32,968 nt of DNA from Oscillospiraceae bacterium (GCA_910574635.1 CAJTCG010000031.1:1-32968), one strand, 5' to 3'. Positions 8,644-17,883 are shown, counted from the stretch's first letter. Notes: generated by a model from the letters alone, not told the origin. Made by a program: numbers and translations.

Positions 8644-9054
8644 ATGGTACAAGAAATTATGCGGGATGAAGCATTCCTCTCTCAAAAAGCTGAACCAGCC
8701 AGTCTGGAGGACTTACCAGTTGTCCAGGACCTGCTGGACACCATATCCGCCCACAAAACCGGCTGTGTGGGCATGGCAGCCAACATGATCGGCGTCAACA
8801 AACGGATTATTATCTTTGACAACAAGGGCAAATATATGGTGATGTTTAACCCTGAGATCATCAAGAAATCCGGGCCTTACGAGGCGGAGGAAGGTTGCCT
8901 CTCCCTCACCGGTACCCGAAAGGCAAAACGCTGGAAATCCATCAAAGTGCAGTACCAGAACGAGCAATTCCAAATCCGCTTTAAGACCTTCACCGGCTGG
9001 ACAGCTCAGATCATCCAGCACGAGATCGACCACTGTGAGGGGGAGCTGATCTGA
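8644..9054 (+). CDS. def: peptide deformylase
   Basis: Removes the formyl group from the N-terminal methionine of new proteins. The 137 residues carry the three family motifs: VGMAANMIG (motif 1, near residue 43), EGCLSL (motif 2, metal-binding Cys) and HEIDH (motif 3, two metal-binding His and the catalytic Glu). Motif 1 has Asn where the classical enzymes have Gln (GxGxAAxQ), a variant I associate with short clostridial deformylases. ATG 8644 is chosen because GGAGG lies at 8630-8634; a longer GTG start at 8614 lacks such a site. The C-terminus is short and the gene ends just before a degenerate ORF. It may be a secondary deformylase. Confidence 0.9.
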   Translation: MVQEIMRDEAFLSQKAEPASLEDLPVVQDLLDTISAHKTGCVGMAANMIGVNKRIIIFDNKGKYMVMFNPEIIKKSGPYEAEEGCLSLTGTRKAKRWKSIKVQYQNEQFQIRFKTFTGWTAQIIQHEIDHCEGELI

Positions 9055-9055
9055 T

Positions 9056-9228
9056 ATGGACTTCGACGCCCTACGGGATGAATTTCTGTCCCATGTGACC
9101 GATGTAAAATCCATTACTGCCCGCCCAATGTGTTGTGGTACTTCCTGAAACCGCGGAAGCAAAGCCTGGGCTGATCCCCCGCATCTGGGCGGCGCTGGAA
9201 AAAATTAACGAACCGGAACATTAGGAGG
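9056..9228 (+). pseudogene. small degenerate ORF between def and yaaA
   Basis: An ATG two bases after the deformylase stop opens MDFDALRDEFLSHVTDVKS..., which stops near 9150. Another frame then reads VVVLPETAEAKPGLIPRIWAALEKI and stops at 9226-9228, just before the yaaA ribosome site. Both halves look protein-like, so a short frameshifted gene is plausible. I do not recognise the family. Confidence 0.35.
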
Positions 9229-9236
9229 AGCAATTC

Positions 9237-9986
9237 ATGCGCATCATTATCGCTCCAGCGAAGAAAATGATAACCGATACGGACAGCTTTGCCGTGGACA
9301 GCCTCCCCCAGTTTCTGGAACAGACGGAACAGCTGAAAGTTACCCTCCAGGGCATGTCCCCCAAGGATTTGCAAGCCCTCTGGAAGTGCAACGACGCCAT
9401 CGCCAGCCTGAACATAGAACGGCTGAGACGGATGGATCTGCGGCGCAATCTCACCCCGGCGGTTATGGCCTACGAAGGCATCCAGTACTGCTATATGGCC
9501 CCTGGCGTGATGGAGACATCCCATCTGGACTACCTCCGGGAACATTTGCGTATCCTCTCCGGCTTTTACGGTCTGCTGCGGCCTTTTGACGGCGTGACCC
9601 CCTACCGGCTGGAGATGCAGGCCAGGCTGTCGGTGGACGGCTGCCGGGACCTGTACCAGTTCTGGGGTGACCGTATGACCCGACAGTTGGCCTCGGAATC
9701 AGACCTGGTGTTGAATCTGGCCTCCAAGGAGTACAGCAAGGCGGTGGAACCCCATCTGCCCAAATCTGTCCGGTTTATCACCTGCACGTTTGGAGAGTGG
9801 AAGAACGGCAAGGTCATTGAGAAGGGGACCCAGTGCAAGATGGCCCGGGGCGAGATAGTACGTTGGCTGGCGGAACGTAATATCACAGATGTCGCTACTG
9901 TTCAGGCGTTCGACCAGTTGGATTACCAGTTCCAGCCTTCCCTGTCAACAGAGGATCATAAGGTATTCCTCAAAACAGCCCCCTAA
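9237..9986 (+). CDS. yaaA: YaaA family peroxide-stress protein (DUF328)
   Basis: YaaA proteins lower intracellular free iron and limit oxidative DNA damage after peroxide stress; DNA-binding activity has also been reported for the family. The 249-residue length is normal for the family. Typical features are the start MRIIIAPAKKM, then YEGIQYCYM, LSGFYGLLRPFDGVTPYRLEM near the middle, and NLASKEYSKAV, with a conserved CTFGEWKNGKV region in the C-terminal third. The start has a strong TTAGGAGGAG at 9221-9230. It follows the deformylase in the same direction. The gene is intact. A link with the iron-regulated genes further along is thematic only; no GTTAG-N6-CTAAC box lies near it. Confidence 0.93.
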   Translation: MRIIIAPAKKMITDTDSFAVDSLPQFLEQTEQLKVTLQGMSPKDLQALWKCNDAIASLNIERLRRMDLRRNLTPAVMAYEGIQYCYMAPGVMETSHLDYLREHLRILSGFYGLLRPFDGVTPYRLEMQARLSVDGCRDLYQFWGDRMTRQLASESDLVLNLASKEYSKAVEPHLPKSVRFITCTFGEWKNGKVIEKGTQCKMARGEIVRWLAERNITDVATVQAFDQLDYQFQPSLSTEDHKVFLKTAP

Positions 9987-10130
9987 AAGCACAGCCCCAA
10001 ATAGTCCTTCCAGCTAAACAAGCAGCAAATCCGCCTTTTCCCTGGCTTGAATCAACAGAGGGGGCTGGAATAGGAACGCATAAATGGTATTTTATTGAAG
10101 TTAGCATAAACTTGATTGGGAGGAATGCCT

Positions 10131-10476
10131 ATGTTTGGCAGACGAAAAAAATCAACTGTATCGCCTTACAATAAGGAGGAAAAAATCCCGCAATTCGCTC
10201 CAGCATCTGCACCGGAGAACAGATAGCAGGCTTCAAGGACCCGGTCAGCGGAAAATTTGACGACCTAATGCTGATCCGAAACAGCAGCGACCTGGAGGAC
10301 TTCCTGTCCCAATATCAGGTCAAGGAAGAAGATATTACTTCCGAACTGAAAGGCCGGAAGTAATATGTGCCGTGTTTTGCGGTTGCCGCTGTTTACAGCG
10401 GCGAGCAAAACGGCTTGAATCAAATTTATTATTTCCGAGCTTTAAGCTCGGAAATAATATTCAACGGGAATGGTAA
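10131..10476 (+). pseudogene. small conserved mobile-element-type protein, frameshifted and MITE-interrupted
   Basis: ATG 10131 follows GGGAGG (10118-10123) and opens MFGRRKKSTVSPYNKEEKIP. One missing base near 10190 shifts into AIRSSICTGEQIAGF, followed by KFDDLMLIRNSSDLEDFL and SQYQVKEEDI. At that point MITE copy 2 (10335-10457) is inserted. Removing the MITE and one TA restores EEDIQREW and a TAA at 10474-10476, giving about 73 residues. The family (MFG...PY... ICTGEQ.AGF, often loosely annotated in clostridial mobile elements) is familiar to me by pattern, but its function is not established. Confidence 0.7.
10335..10457 (+). mobile_element. 123-bp three-hairpin MITE, copy 2
   Basis: Same length and orientation as copy 1, with two base differences (at the GCC-G-TG position and in the right-hand hairpin loop). 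It is flanked by TA at 10333-10334 and 10458-10459. The insertion lies in the codon for Ile of EEDIQREW. It adds an early stop (TSELKGRK then TAA) to the host reading frame. Confidence 0.88.
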
Positions 10477-10626
10477 CTATCCTGATGATCGTGTCAGCTA
10501 CCGACACTATTGGAGTGCTTACAGGGCTGTTGATCCAGATCAAAAAACCATAACCTATATTGTGGCAGTTCGTATGGAACACCTCCTATCGAAATTATTA
10601 TAGCGCCAAATACTCCTTTTTCCTAA

Positions 10627-11465
10627 TCAATCTCTAATGGAAATCAGGATGCCCTTGGGGGTCTCATCAAATGTTGATCCGGTAATCCAGTATATGGCTG
10701 AGCAGCTTTCGCAGCTCCACGCCCAACTTTGCCGCAAGCGTGCGCATATGTTCTGTTATGGGGTCCAAGTGGGTTGCCTCAAATTATTCCGCATCCTCTT
10801 CGCTGTCAAAGGCAAAATTATGCAATCCGAGCAATTCAGCGCCGGCTTTTTTCATGCAGTTCTGGCAGGGAATATTATCCACTTCCACCAGAAATTGAAA
10901 CTGCTTTTTGTGGTGATTTCATTCAACCGCTTCAAAAATAGTGTGATTGCTTTCAGACCTCAGCCTTGACCACAATGGGCTTTGTCCAACTCGATAGCGA
11001 TTTCCCAAAGTTCTTTGGAGGTATCCTTTACTGCAATATAGCCTATTTTCTAGCTGCTATCCTCCGCCTCTATTACACAGTAAAACGCAGAAGTCTTCTT
11101 GACCTCTGGACTCTAATTGTCAGTTAATTGCGCCATAGTAAGACCTTTGTGAAAAATGGAATACTGCTCCCGAACCGCCGCGTAGAACTCCTCGTCCTTG
11201 GCGGTGAGCGAGCGCAGCAGGACTGTTCTATCCGCAATAAAAACCGGATTTGTCCTTTCCTGGCTGAAATCCCAACATTTTCCCGCTGTACTTGACTTGG
11301 ACGGATCGAGCAATACTGATATGATGTCTATAATTTCCTGCTTGCTGTATGTAGATGTTTCCCCTGCCGAAGCCTCCCTTTTCCAAGTTTATCAAGAGAG
11401 GCGAGTATTTCATCTGAAACACACTCCACTTTCTTTTTTTGGATGATAGTGCAAATTCGATCCAT
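10627..11465 (-). pseudogene. GNAT-family acetyltransferase, decayed
   Basis: Segments in all three minus-strand frames join into one protein. It starts MDRICTIIQKKKVECVSDE at 11465, shifts to SKQEIIDIISVLLDPSKS near 11340, runs through NPVFIADRTVLLRSLTAKDE to TAA near 11113, then SPEVKKTSAFYCVIEAEDSS, a TAG, and KIGYIAVKDTSKELWEIAIE. HCGQG then meets a TGA where GYG is expected, followed by LKAITLFLKRLNEITTKSS, a shift into FLVEVDNIPCQNCMKKAGAE, and stretches to ETPKGILISIRD near 10627. The block ELWEIAIELDKAHCGQG-x-G is the acetyl-CoA binding region of GNAT enzymes, and VEVDNIPCQNCMKKAGAELLG fits the strand after it. At least three stops and three shifts mark it as long dead. Confidence 0.65.
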
Positions 11466-11552
11466 TTTATGCGCTCCCTGTCGGCTTGTAGTGATACACC
11501 AGGGAATCTCATCATTCCGCGTTCAGATAAGCCAAAATATTCGCTCAGGGTC

Positions 11553-11574
11553 GGATATAAGGATTCTTATATCC
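11553..11574 (-). repeat. perfect inverted repeat over the stop codon of the SWIM gene
   Basis: GGATATAAG (11553-11561) and CTTATATCC (11566-11574) form a 9-bp perfect stem with a GATT loop. The stop codon of the SWIM gene lies inside. There is no T-run, so it is not a standard terminator. Confidence 0.5.
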
Positions 11575-12289
11575 CGAACAGTCCACGGATATCCCTCTCG
11601 TCGATGGTCCGGCCGCTGGTCTGTCCGGCATTTTTCAGCATTCGCTCCACCCGGCTGGCAATGGCCACATCAATAAAGCGGCCCATTTCGATTCCTCGCA
11701 GTTCAAAAAACAAGGAGGGATTTTCGTCCAGCCGCGCCCCGATTCCGTAGAGGACCGCCGCCACATGCTTGCACATCAGCGCCCAGTCGGGGCAGCTGCA
11801 CGAAAAGCTGATCTCCCTGGAGGAGGGGAACAGTCCGCCCCGCTGGGTGAACAGCTCCTTGAGTTCCTCGGGAAAATCTCCGGCCAGAAGATTTTCCAGT
11901 GTTTCCACCCGCTTTCCGCATGTCTGGAGAATCTCCTGACACCGCTCCCCGGACAGGGGACTGATGCGGATCTCCACCTTGTAGGGCGTTTTCCGGGACC
12001 CCTGCACCTTGGCCTGAATCCTGCCCTTTGTGATGCTCAGGTCAATGACCGCGCCGGTTTTGACATACCGCTTGCCCCGCTCCAGCCGGCTTTCATAGTC
12101 GGCGTACCGCTCCAGGTTATCGCACCATGCCCTCCCCCACCAGCTTTTGGCAATATTGCGGCCCTGAATGACCACCGGCTCCAGGCGTTTGCCCTTCTTT
12201 TCCGCGCTCACCCGGCTGGCCTCTGATTTCCGCTTCAGCTCCGAGGTGGTGGGCTGGCTGTAACATCCATCCTCCCAATAACGGCTCAT
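11567..12289 (-). CDS. SWIM zinc finger protein
   Basis: A 240-residue protein with the SWIM motif CSCPDWALMCKHVAAVLYGIG (Cys-x-Cys ... Cys-x-His) near residue 167, a zinc-binding domain linked to DNA or protein binding. The N-terminal half (RNIAKSWWGRAWCDNLERYADYESRL) is typical of the bacterial SWIM proteins that are encoded next to SNF2-type helicases. ATG 12289 is used because AGGAG lies six bases upstream; the GTG just before it is too close. It lies 12 bases after the stop of the SNF2 gene, so the two are co-transcribed, and they are likely to act as a pair on DNA. The gene looks intact. Confidence 0.9.
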   Translation of the reverse strand: MSRYWEDGCYSQPTTSELKRKSEASRVSAEKKGKRLEPVVIQGRNIAKSWWGRAWCDNLERYADYESRLERGKRYVKTGAVIDLSITKGRIQAKVQGSRKTPYKVEIRISPLSGERCQEILQTCGKRVETLENLLAGDFPEELKELFTQRGGLFPSSREISFSCSCPDWALMCKHVAAVLYGIGARLDENPSLFFELRGIEMGRFIDVAIASRVERMLKNAGQTSGRTIDERDIRGLFGI

Positions 12290-12301
12290 CACGTTCTCCT
12301 C

Positions 12302-14905
12302 TCATCTATCCAGCCGCAGTACAGACAGCAGCTCATCGTTGCTCAGCTCGGTCAGCCACTTCTCGCCGCTCCCGCCCAGTACATTCTCCGCCAGCTCCTT
12401 CTTGGCCTGGATCATGGCGTCGATCTTTTCCTCAATGGTCCCGTCGCAGACCAGCTTATGTACCATAACATTCCGGGTCTGCCCGATGCGGTAGGCCCGG
12501 TCAGTGGCCTGATTCTCCACCGCCGGATTCCACCACCGGTCGAAGTGGATCACATGGCTGGCCTTTGTCAGGTTCAGTCCCGTCCCTCCAGCCTTCAGGG
12601 AGAGCACGATAAAGGGCACATAGTCCTCCCCCTGAAAGGCGTCCACAATCTCGCCCCGCTTTTTCACCGGTGTCCCGCCGTGGAGAACCCGGCCCGGAAC
12701 CTGAAAAATATCCGTCAGAAATTCTGACAGCGGCCTGTTCAACTCCCGGAACTGGGTAAACACCAGCACCCGCTCCCGCTTATCCCGGATGGTTTCGCAC
12801 AGCTCCCTCAGAACGGCCAGCTTGCCGCTGTCCTTTTCCTCAAACCCCTGCTGACCCAGGTACTGGTCGGGATGGTTGCAGATCTGCTTGAGCTTTAGGA
12901 TTGTGGCCAGCACCAACCCCTTTCGGCCGATGCCCTCTGCGTCCTCCAGCCTGCGTTCCATATCCGCCACCGCCTTGCGGTAGAGGACTGCCTGCTTTTT
13001 GGACAGAGAGATATGCTCCACCATCTCCAGCTTCTCCGGCAAGTCGGCAATAATCCGCTTGTCCGTTTTCAGCCGCCGGAGTAGAAAGGGAGCCACCATG
13101 GCCCGCAGCCGGGCGTAGCCCTCCGGCCATTCGTCCAGACCCTTGCAGAACGTTTTGAAGGCTTGAGAGGAACCCAGAAGTCCCTTGTTCAAAAAGTCGA
13201 ACAGAGACCAGAGGTTGGTCAAATTGTTCTCCACCGGCGTGCCGGTCATAGCCACGCGCATATGGGCGGACAGCTTTTTCAGCGCCTGCGTCTGTTTGGT
13301 CAGGGGGTTCTTAATGGCCTGGGCCTCATCCAGAATGACGCATTCCCAAACGATGTTCTGCAGCCCCGTGATCCGCGCCGCCATACCGTAGGTGGTCACG
13401 GTCAAAAACGCCGGATGCTTCTCCAGCAGCTCTTCCAGCGCGGCGGAGGACTTGCCGTGGAGGATCAGCGGCTCCAGCTCCGGGGCAAAGTGTGCAGCCT
13501 CCCTGGTCCAGTTGCTCAGCAGGGACGCGGGGACCACCAGCAGCACCCGGGCTGATGGCTTGTCCACACGCAGGCGTTCCAGGTATCCCAGCACCTGCAC
13601 GGTCTTGCCAAGGCCCATGTCGTCCGCAAGGCAGGCGCCAAAGCCCAGGGAACCCATATAGTGCAGCCAGGTAAACCCGGTCCGCTGGTAGGGGCGCAGG
13701 GCGGCGTAAAAGCTTTTTGGCAGCTCAGGGGTGGGAATGGCCTCCGGCTCCCGCAGGCGGGAGAGCAGTTCCCCCAGCCACGCGCCGTTGGTTATGGTGA
13801 CCCCCACATCGGCACGGGGCTTGTCCAACTCTGCGCGCAGAGCGTCTAACAGAGTGATCTCACCGGGTACGGAGTCCATCTGTTCCAGCAGCGTCCGCAG
13901 CCGGCGGTGGTCCACCTCCACCCACCGGCCTTTGAGCAGGGCAAGTCCCTCGGTTTGGGCCAACAGATCCTGGATCTCCTCTCGGGTCAGGGGGATACCG
14001 TCCACCGCCAGCTCGGGCTGAACCGAGACCAGGGCGCTGAAGCCCACCATAGACGGCTTCTTCCCGCCCAGGCTGATGGACAGACTGACCGCGGCATTGC
14101 GCTTGCGCCACCAGTTGGGGACCCGGCACAGAATGCCCGCCTGTTCAAATTCCTCGGTGCGCTTCAAAAGCTGAAAGGTCTCCTCCGCCTTCAGCTTCAG
14201 AGGATGGAACAGCTCGCCGCTCTCCATGAACGCCCCGATCAGAGGCGAGACCTCCGCCGCCCGGTTCAGGCAGGCCAACAGCTCCAACAGCTTTTCCCGC
14301 TCATTTTTGTACTCGGTCAGGGCATATTGCAGGGGTACATGGGAAATTTGCCCGTTCTTCCCCTCTGTGGCGTAGGTGGCCAGAAAGGCGAAGGGAAATG
14401 CCTCGTCGCTGCTCTCCACGATGTGGAAAAAGACCCGTTCCGGAACCCGCAGCCGCTGGCTCTGCTCAGCCAGATAGAAGGCAACAGTTCCGGAATAGGC
14501 CCCGATTTCTTCGGAAAATACCTCGTTCAAGCGCAGAAAAAGCCCTTCCAGCCAAGCGCGGTTTACATGCTCTGCGCCGATGACAAAGGGGACCGTCTGG
14601 AGCAGTCTGGCTGTCTCCTCCTCGGAGAGCAATGCCCGCGCCCTCTCCCGCAAGAGCTCCAGCTCGGGCAGGGAGGTCAGGGCGCGGAAGAAGGACTCCG
14701 CCACAGTATATAAGTACAGCACCGATGGGGACAGCCCTTCGGGACGTTCCCGCTGCCCCAGATGGTACAGCTCCTTGCAGCGGTTTTCCTTCCACCGGGC
14801 CAGCAGGGCTTCGCCCTCCTCTGTGTGCCGGCTGCCCGGCAGTTCCGGGACAAAGCCGTCTGGCGTCAGGACAAGCTCCAGGGGGAACGTGATTTTCTCT
14901 GGCAT
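12302..14905 (-). CDS. SNF2-family DEAD/DEAH-type helicase-like ATPase
   Basis: An 867-residue SWI2/SNF2 ATPase. The N-terminal ~400 residues form the variable SNF2-associated region; the motor starts at LRPYQRTGFTWL and has the Walker A DDMGLGKT, the DEAQ box (ILDEAQAIKNP), MTGTPVENN (motif III), VLVFTQF (motif IV), and the C-terminal LKAGGTGLNLTKASHVIHFDRWWNPAVE with QATDRAYRIGQ. Such enzymes translocate on double-stranded DNA and remodel protein-DNA complexes. MPEKITFPLEL at 14905 is taken as the start because GGAGG sits seven bases upstream; the frame stays open to 14965. It is the first gene of a two-gene operon with the SWIM protein. It is intact and divergent from the DUF4143 ATPase. 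Confidence 0.95.
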   Translation of the reverse strand: MPEKITFPLELVLTPDGFVPELPGSRHTEEGEALLARWKENRCKELYHLGQRERPEGLSPSVLYLYTVAESFFRALTSLPELELLRERARALLSEEETARLLQTVPFVIGAEHVNRAWLEGLFLRLNEVFSEEIGAYSGTVAFYLAEQSQRLRVPERVFFHIVESSDEAFPFAFLATYATEGKNGQISHVPLQYALTEYKNEREKLLELLACLNRAAEVSPLIGAFMESGELFHPLKLKAEETFQLLKRTEEFEQAGILCRVPNWWRKRNAAVSLSISLGGKKPSMVGFSALVSVQPELAVDGIPLTREEIQDLLAQTEGLALLKGRWVEVDHRRLRTLLEQMDSVPGEITLLDALRAELDKPRADVGVTITNGAWLGELLSRLREPEAIPTPELPKSFYAALRPYQRTGFTWLHYMGSLGFGACLADDMGLGKTVQVLGYLERLRVDKPSARVLLVVPASLLSNWTREAAHFAPELEPLILHGKSSAALEELLEKHPAFLTVTTYGMAARITGLQNIVWECVILDEAQAIKNPLTKQTQALKKLSAHMRVAMTGTPVENNLTNLWSLFDFLNKGLLGSSQAFKTFCKGLDEWPEGYARLRAMVAPFLLRRLKTDKRIIADLPEKLEMVEHISLSKKQAVLYRKAVADMERRLEDAEGIGRKGLVLATILKLKQICNHPDQYLGQQGFEEKDSGKLAVLRELCETIRDKRERVLVFTQFRELNRPLSEFLTDIFQVPGRVLHGGTPVKKRGEIVDAFQGEDYVPFIVLSLKAGGTGLNLTKASHVIHFDRWWNPAVENQATDRAYRIGQTRNVMVHKLVCDGTIEEKIDAMIQAKKELAENVLGGSGEKWLTELSNDELLSVLRLDR

Positions 14906-14986
14906 GTAAAAACCTCCGCCTACTTTATCGCTTCGCCCGCTGCTGGAGTATACTATAGATAACAATACCGATGGAGGAAAATGAAT

Positions 14987-16305
14987 ATGCGCTATTTAGA
15001 TCGCAAAATAGATCGTTTTTTAGTGGAATGGAAGGCCACGCCCCAGCACAAGCCCCTGATCATAAAGGGACCCCAGCAGGTGGGCAAAACGGAGTCTGTC
15101 CGGCGCTTTGCAGAACGCAGCTATGAAAATGTGATCTAATCAACTTTGTGGAGGAACCGAAGTACAAGCTCATCACCGCTGACGGGTACAAAACCGATGA
15201 TATCGTCAAAAACATTTCCCGCCTGGACCCAGGCAAGCGGTTCCCACCTGGTAAGACGCTGTTTTTCTTTGACGAGCTCCAGGAGTTCCCGGACATCGCC
15301 ACCGCGCTGAAATTTTTCTCCATCGACGGCCGCTTTGACGTAATTTGCAGCGGGTCCACGCTGGGGATCAATTATCGGAAAATCGAGAGCAACAGCGTAG
15401 GCTATAAGACGGACTATGAGATGTATTCCATGGATTTTGAGGAGTTTTTGTGGGCAAAGGGCTATGATGACGGATTTATTGCCGACTTACTGGATCATAT
15501 GCGGACGCTGACACCCTTCAACGAGGTGGAGCTTTCCGTCTGCAACTCTCTGTTTCTGGATTTCTGCATCCTGGGTGGGATGCCGGCCGTAGTGCGGGAA
15601 TATGTGGAGCGGGGCACCTTTGAGGGTTCGCTGGAAATTCAACAGCAGCTCATCGCCGACTACAAGGAGGATATCCGAAAATACGCCGAGGGAATGGATC
15701 AGGGGCGTATCCTCAACGTGTTCAACCAGATCCCGCCTCAACTGGCCAAGGAGAACAAAAAGTTCCAGATCTCCAAGGTGGCTTCGGGGGCCAGGTTCAA
15801 GGATTACCGAGGGTGTATCGAGTGGCTCAGCGACGCAGAGATGGTGAATGTCTGCTACTGTCTGAATTTCCCGGAGCTTCCTTTGAAGGGCAACTACAAG
15901 GAGACCAAGTATAAGCTGTACTTTGCCGACAGTGGCCTGCTGGTGGCCATGCTGGATGAGGAGGCCCAGGAGGACCTGCGGGCTAACAAAAACCTGGGCG
16001 TGTATAAGGGCGCGCTCTATGAGAACATAGTGGGAGAGGCACTGGTGAAAAGCGGTTGCGGGCTGTACTACTCGCTGGAGGAGGATTTTTTCGTCCGCAC
16101 GGCCTCGGAGCTGATTCCGGTGGAGGTCAAGGCCACCAACGGGCGGGCAAAGTCCCTGCGGACGTTGATCGGCAGCGAGAAATACAGCGATATCTCCCGC
16201 GGGATTAAGCTGACTGGAGGGAATATCGGGTATAGCGACAATATTTACATGTTCCCATATTTTTGCGCGTTTCTGCTGAAACGGTATCTGAAAGATTTTC
16301 AATGA
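14987..16305 (+). pseudogene. AAA-type ATPase with DUF4143, single-base frameshift
   Basis: ATG 14987 lies nine bases after GGAGG (14973-14977) and opens MRYLDRKIDRFLVEWK with Walker A GPQQVGKT. The frame stops at a TAA at about 15139, right after YENVI. The next frame continues INFVEEPKYKLITADG, Walker B LFFFDELQEFPD, a SGSTLGINYRKIESNSVGY block and the C-terminal DUF4143 nuclease-like domain (VKATNGRAKSL near the end) to 16305. One missing base at 15136-15139 explains the break; restored, the protein would be about 439 residues, a normal length. These ATPases are common in bacteria and have no firm function. The remainder is unbroken, so the loss may be recent or a sequencing error. Confidence 0.8.
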
Positions 16306-16386
16306 ATCCCCTAGAGCATACTCTCCGTCTGGATATAGCCAAGACTGTTCGTCCATGCAGGGTCAATTTCCTCAATCCCATCCAGT

Positions 16387-17729
16387 TCAGTTTTTATGCT
16401 CTTCGTCATCATCTGATTCTTTTTCCTGAAAATACACCGTGTTTTTTCCACCTCCGCTTTTCTGAATCAATCTCAACTCCAGCAGCTTCTTCAGCGTCCG
16501 AACCGTTACGCTTTGAGATAGCCCCGTTGCCGTCTCGATCTCGGCTCTTGAAACAGGCTGCTTGGCAGAAATAAATTCCAATATCCGTTGCTCCCTCTTG
16601 AACAATGGGGCCTTCTGGCTTGTCGTCTCTGCCTCGTAGTTCACATTGGGCAGCGTGATCTTGAACGCGTTTTCAGAGGTTTCCACACTCGGCTGGCAGG
16701 AACAGCCGGCATAACACTCCTTGATTTTCAGCATTCCGGTGCCGAAGGCCTCGATGAGATGCAGGCGGTAAAAAATATTGGCCAGACGGCGGTTGCGGGG
16801 GACGGAAACTCCCATCATTACGTCGCTCATGGCAATCCCCTTAGGCAGCCCACCCAAGGTCACAAATTCGATCCGGTCATCGAAGATGCTGATAAGGGTG
16901 GAGGCGCTGTAGGAATAGTCCCGATGGACGATAGCGTTGAGCATTGCTTCTCGCACAGCCTCTGGCGGATAGTCCCGCGTATCCACCCGTTTCAGGCCGG
17001 GAAACTCCGCACGGGTCCGGTTGAACCGGTCAATATAGGCATAAATCTCCTCCATCTGCCGGAACAGGGAGCCGGAGAACTCTGCCCGATCCTTGAAAAC
17101 CGTCTTGCTGGAGCCCTGAAAAACCGCCAGCTTTGCGGTGTGTATGCACTGGTCGGAGAGGAGCAGGCCCAGGTTGGTAAAGACTCCATCCTCGCTGACA
17201 AGCCCTAACGTGCGCTTTTGCTCCTGCCCCAGCGGGATATGTTCTTCCGCAAAAAAGTGCTCTGTGTCCTGGAAGGTCAATTCCTGATTCAGGGAGCGGA
17301 CTGCCTCGTAGTCATCGCCGTCCGTCTCCTTGATCATTTTCAAAATGGCGCTCCCGGTGGCCGGGACGGTGGAAGCCCCCTGCCGGACAAAAACTCCCTC
17401 CGGGCGAAGTCCCTTGGCCGCAAGGCCGCAAGATAGTAGGGGCAGGAGGTACCCTTCTGGACGCTGACTGCAACAATGTCCTTGCCATCCATCTCTCGCT
17501 TCTCGCACAGCAGAAACATGGTGATATCCGGTTTGATGGAATCCCGCAGGGCGTTGCTCGCCTTGAACATGGTCTCATCCACTTCCGGGACACCGATGAC
17601 GGTACCATCATCCTCCACGCCGATCAGAATCTCGCCGCCCCTGGTGTTGGCAAAAGCGATGACCGTTTTCTTAATGCCCTCCGTGTACTCCCGTTTAAAC
17701 TCTGTGGTAATTCCTTCTGTCGTAGCAGC
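16387..17729 (-). pseudogene. AlbA_2/GHKL-type ATP-binding regulator, frameshifted by an 8-bp duplication
   Basis: The N-terminal part (TEFKREYTEGIKKTVIAFA, RGGEILIGVEDDGTVIGV) is an AlbA_2 (Schlafen-like) domain. It runs to VQKGTSCPYYLA and is then thrown out of frame by a tandem duplication of 8 bases at 17416-17431. The other frame continues KGLRPEGVFVRQGASTVPAT, a GHKL-like ATP-binding domain (VREAMLNAIVHRDYSYS, FVTLGGLPKGI, EAFGTGMLKIKE) and a C-terminal winged helix (RAEIETATGLSQSVTVRTL). Deleting one repeat would restore one protein of about 440 residues. No convincing start codon is visible: an in-frame TGA stands just upstream at 17730-17732. Such proteins are thought to be transcription regulators. 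A good promoter lies at 17754-17782. Confidence 0.85.
17416..17431. repeat. 8-bp tandem duplication (GGCCGCAA twice)
   Basis: GGCCGCAA at 17416-17423 is repeated directly at 17424-17431. The second unit shifts the AlbA_2 gene out of frame; with one unit the protein reads PYYLAAKGLRPEG, as expected for the family. Either slippage or a phase-variable switch. Confidence 0.8.
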
Positions 17730-17753
17730 TCACCTCATATAGATGATACCATC

Positions 17754-17782
17754 ATTATATGGGTTCTAACCACAAATGTAAA
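17754..17782 (-). promoter_or_regulatory. promoter of the AlbA_2 gene
   Basis: On the minus strand, TTTACA (17777-17782) and a consensus TATAAT (17754-17759) are separated by 17 bases. The leader would be very short, and a GAGGTGAG ribosome-site-like run follows. Confidence 0.7.
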
Positions 17783-17883
17783 GAAAAAAGAATCGAATCG
17801 GTTAGAATCGCTTCGAACCTATTCGATGCAGCATATGGCGCTCTCTGCCGCTGTACTCATGCAGATTTCATCCGTCAAAACGC

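Noticed and set aside
13907..14713. 268-residue plus-strand ORF
   Set aside because: Antisense to the SNF2 gene.
15487..16356. 289-residue minus-strand ORF
   Set aside because: Antisense to the DUF4143 ATPase, which has clear Walker motifs.
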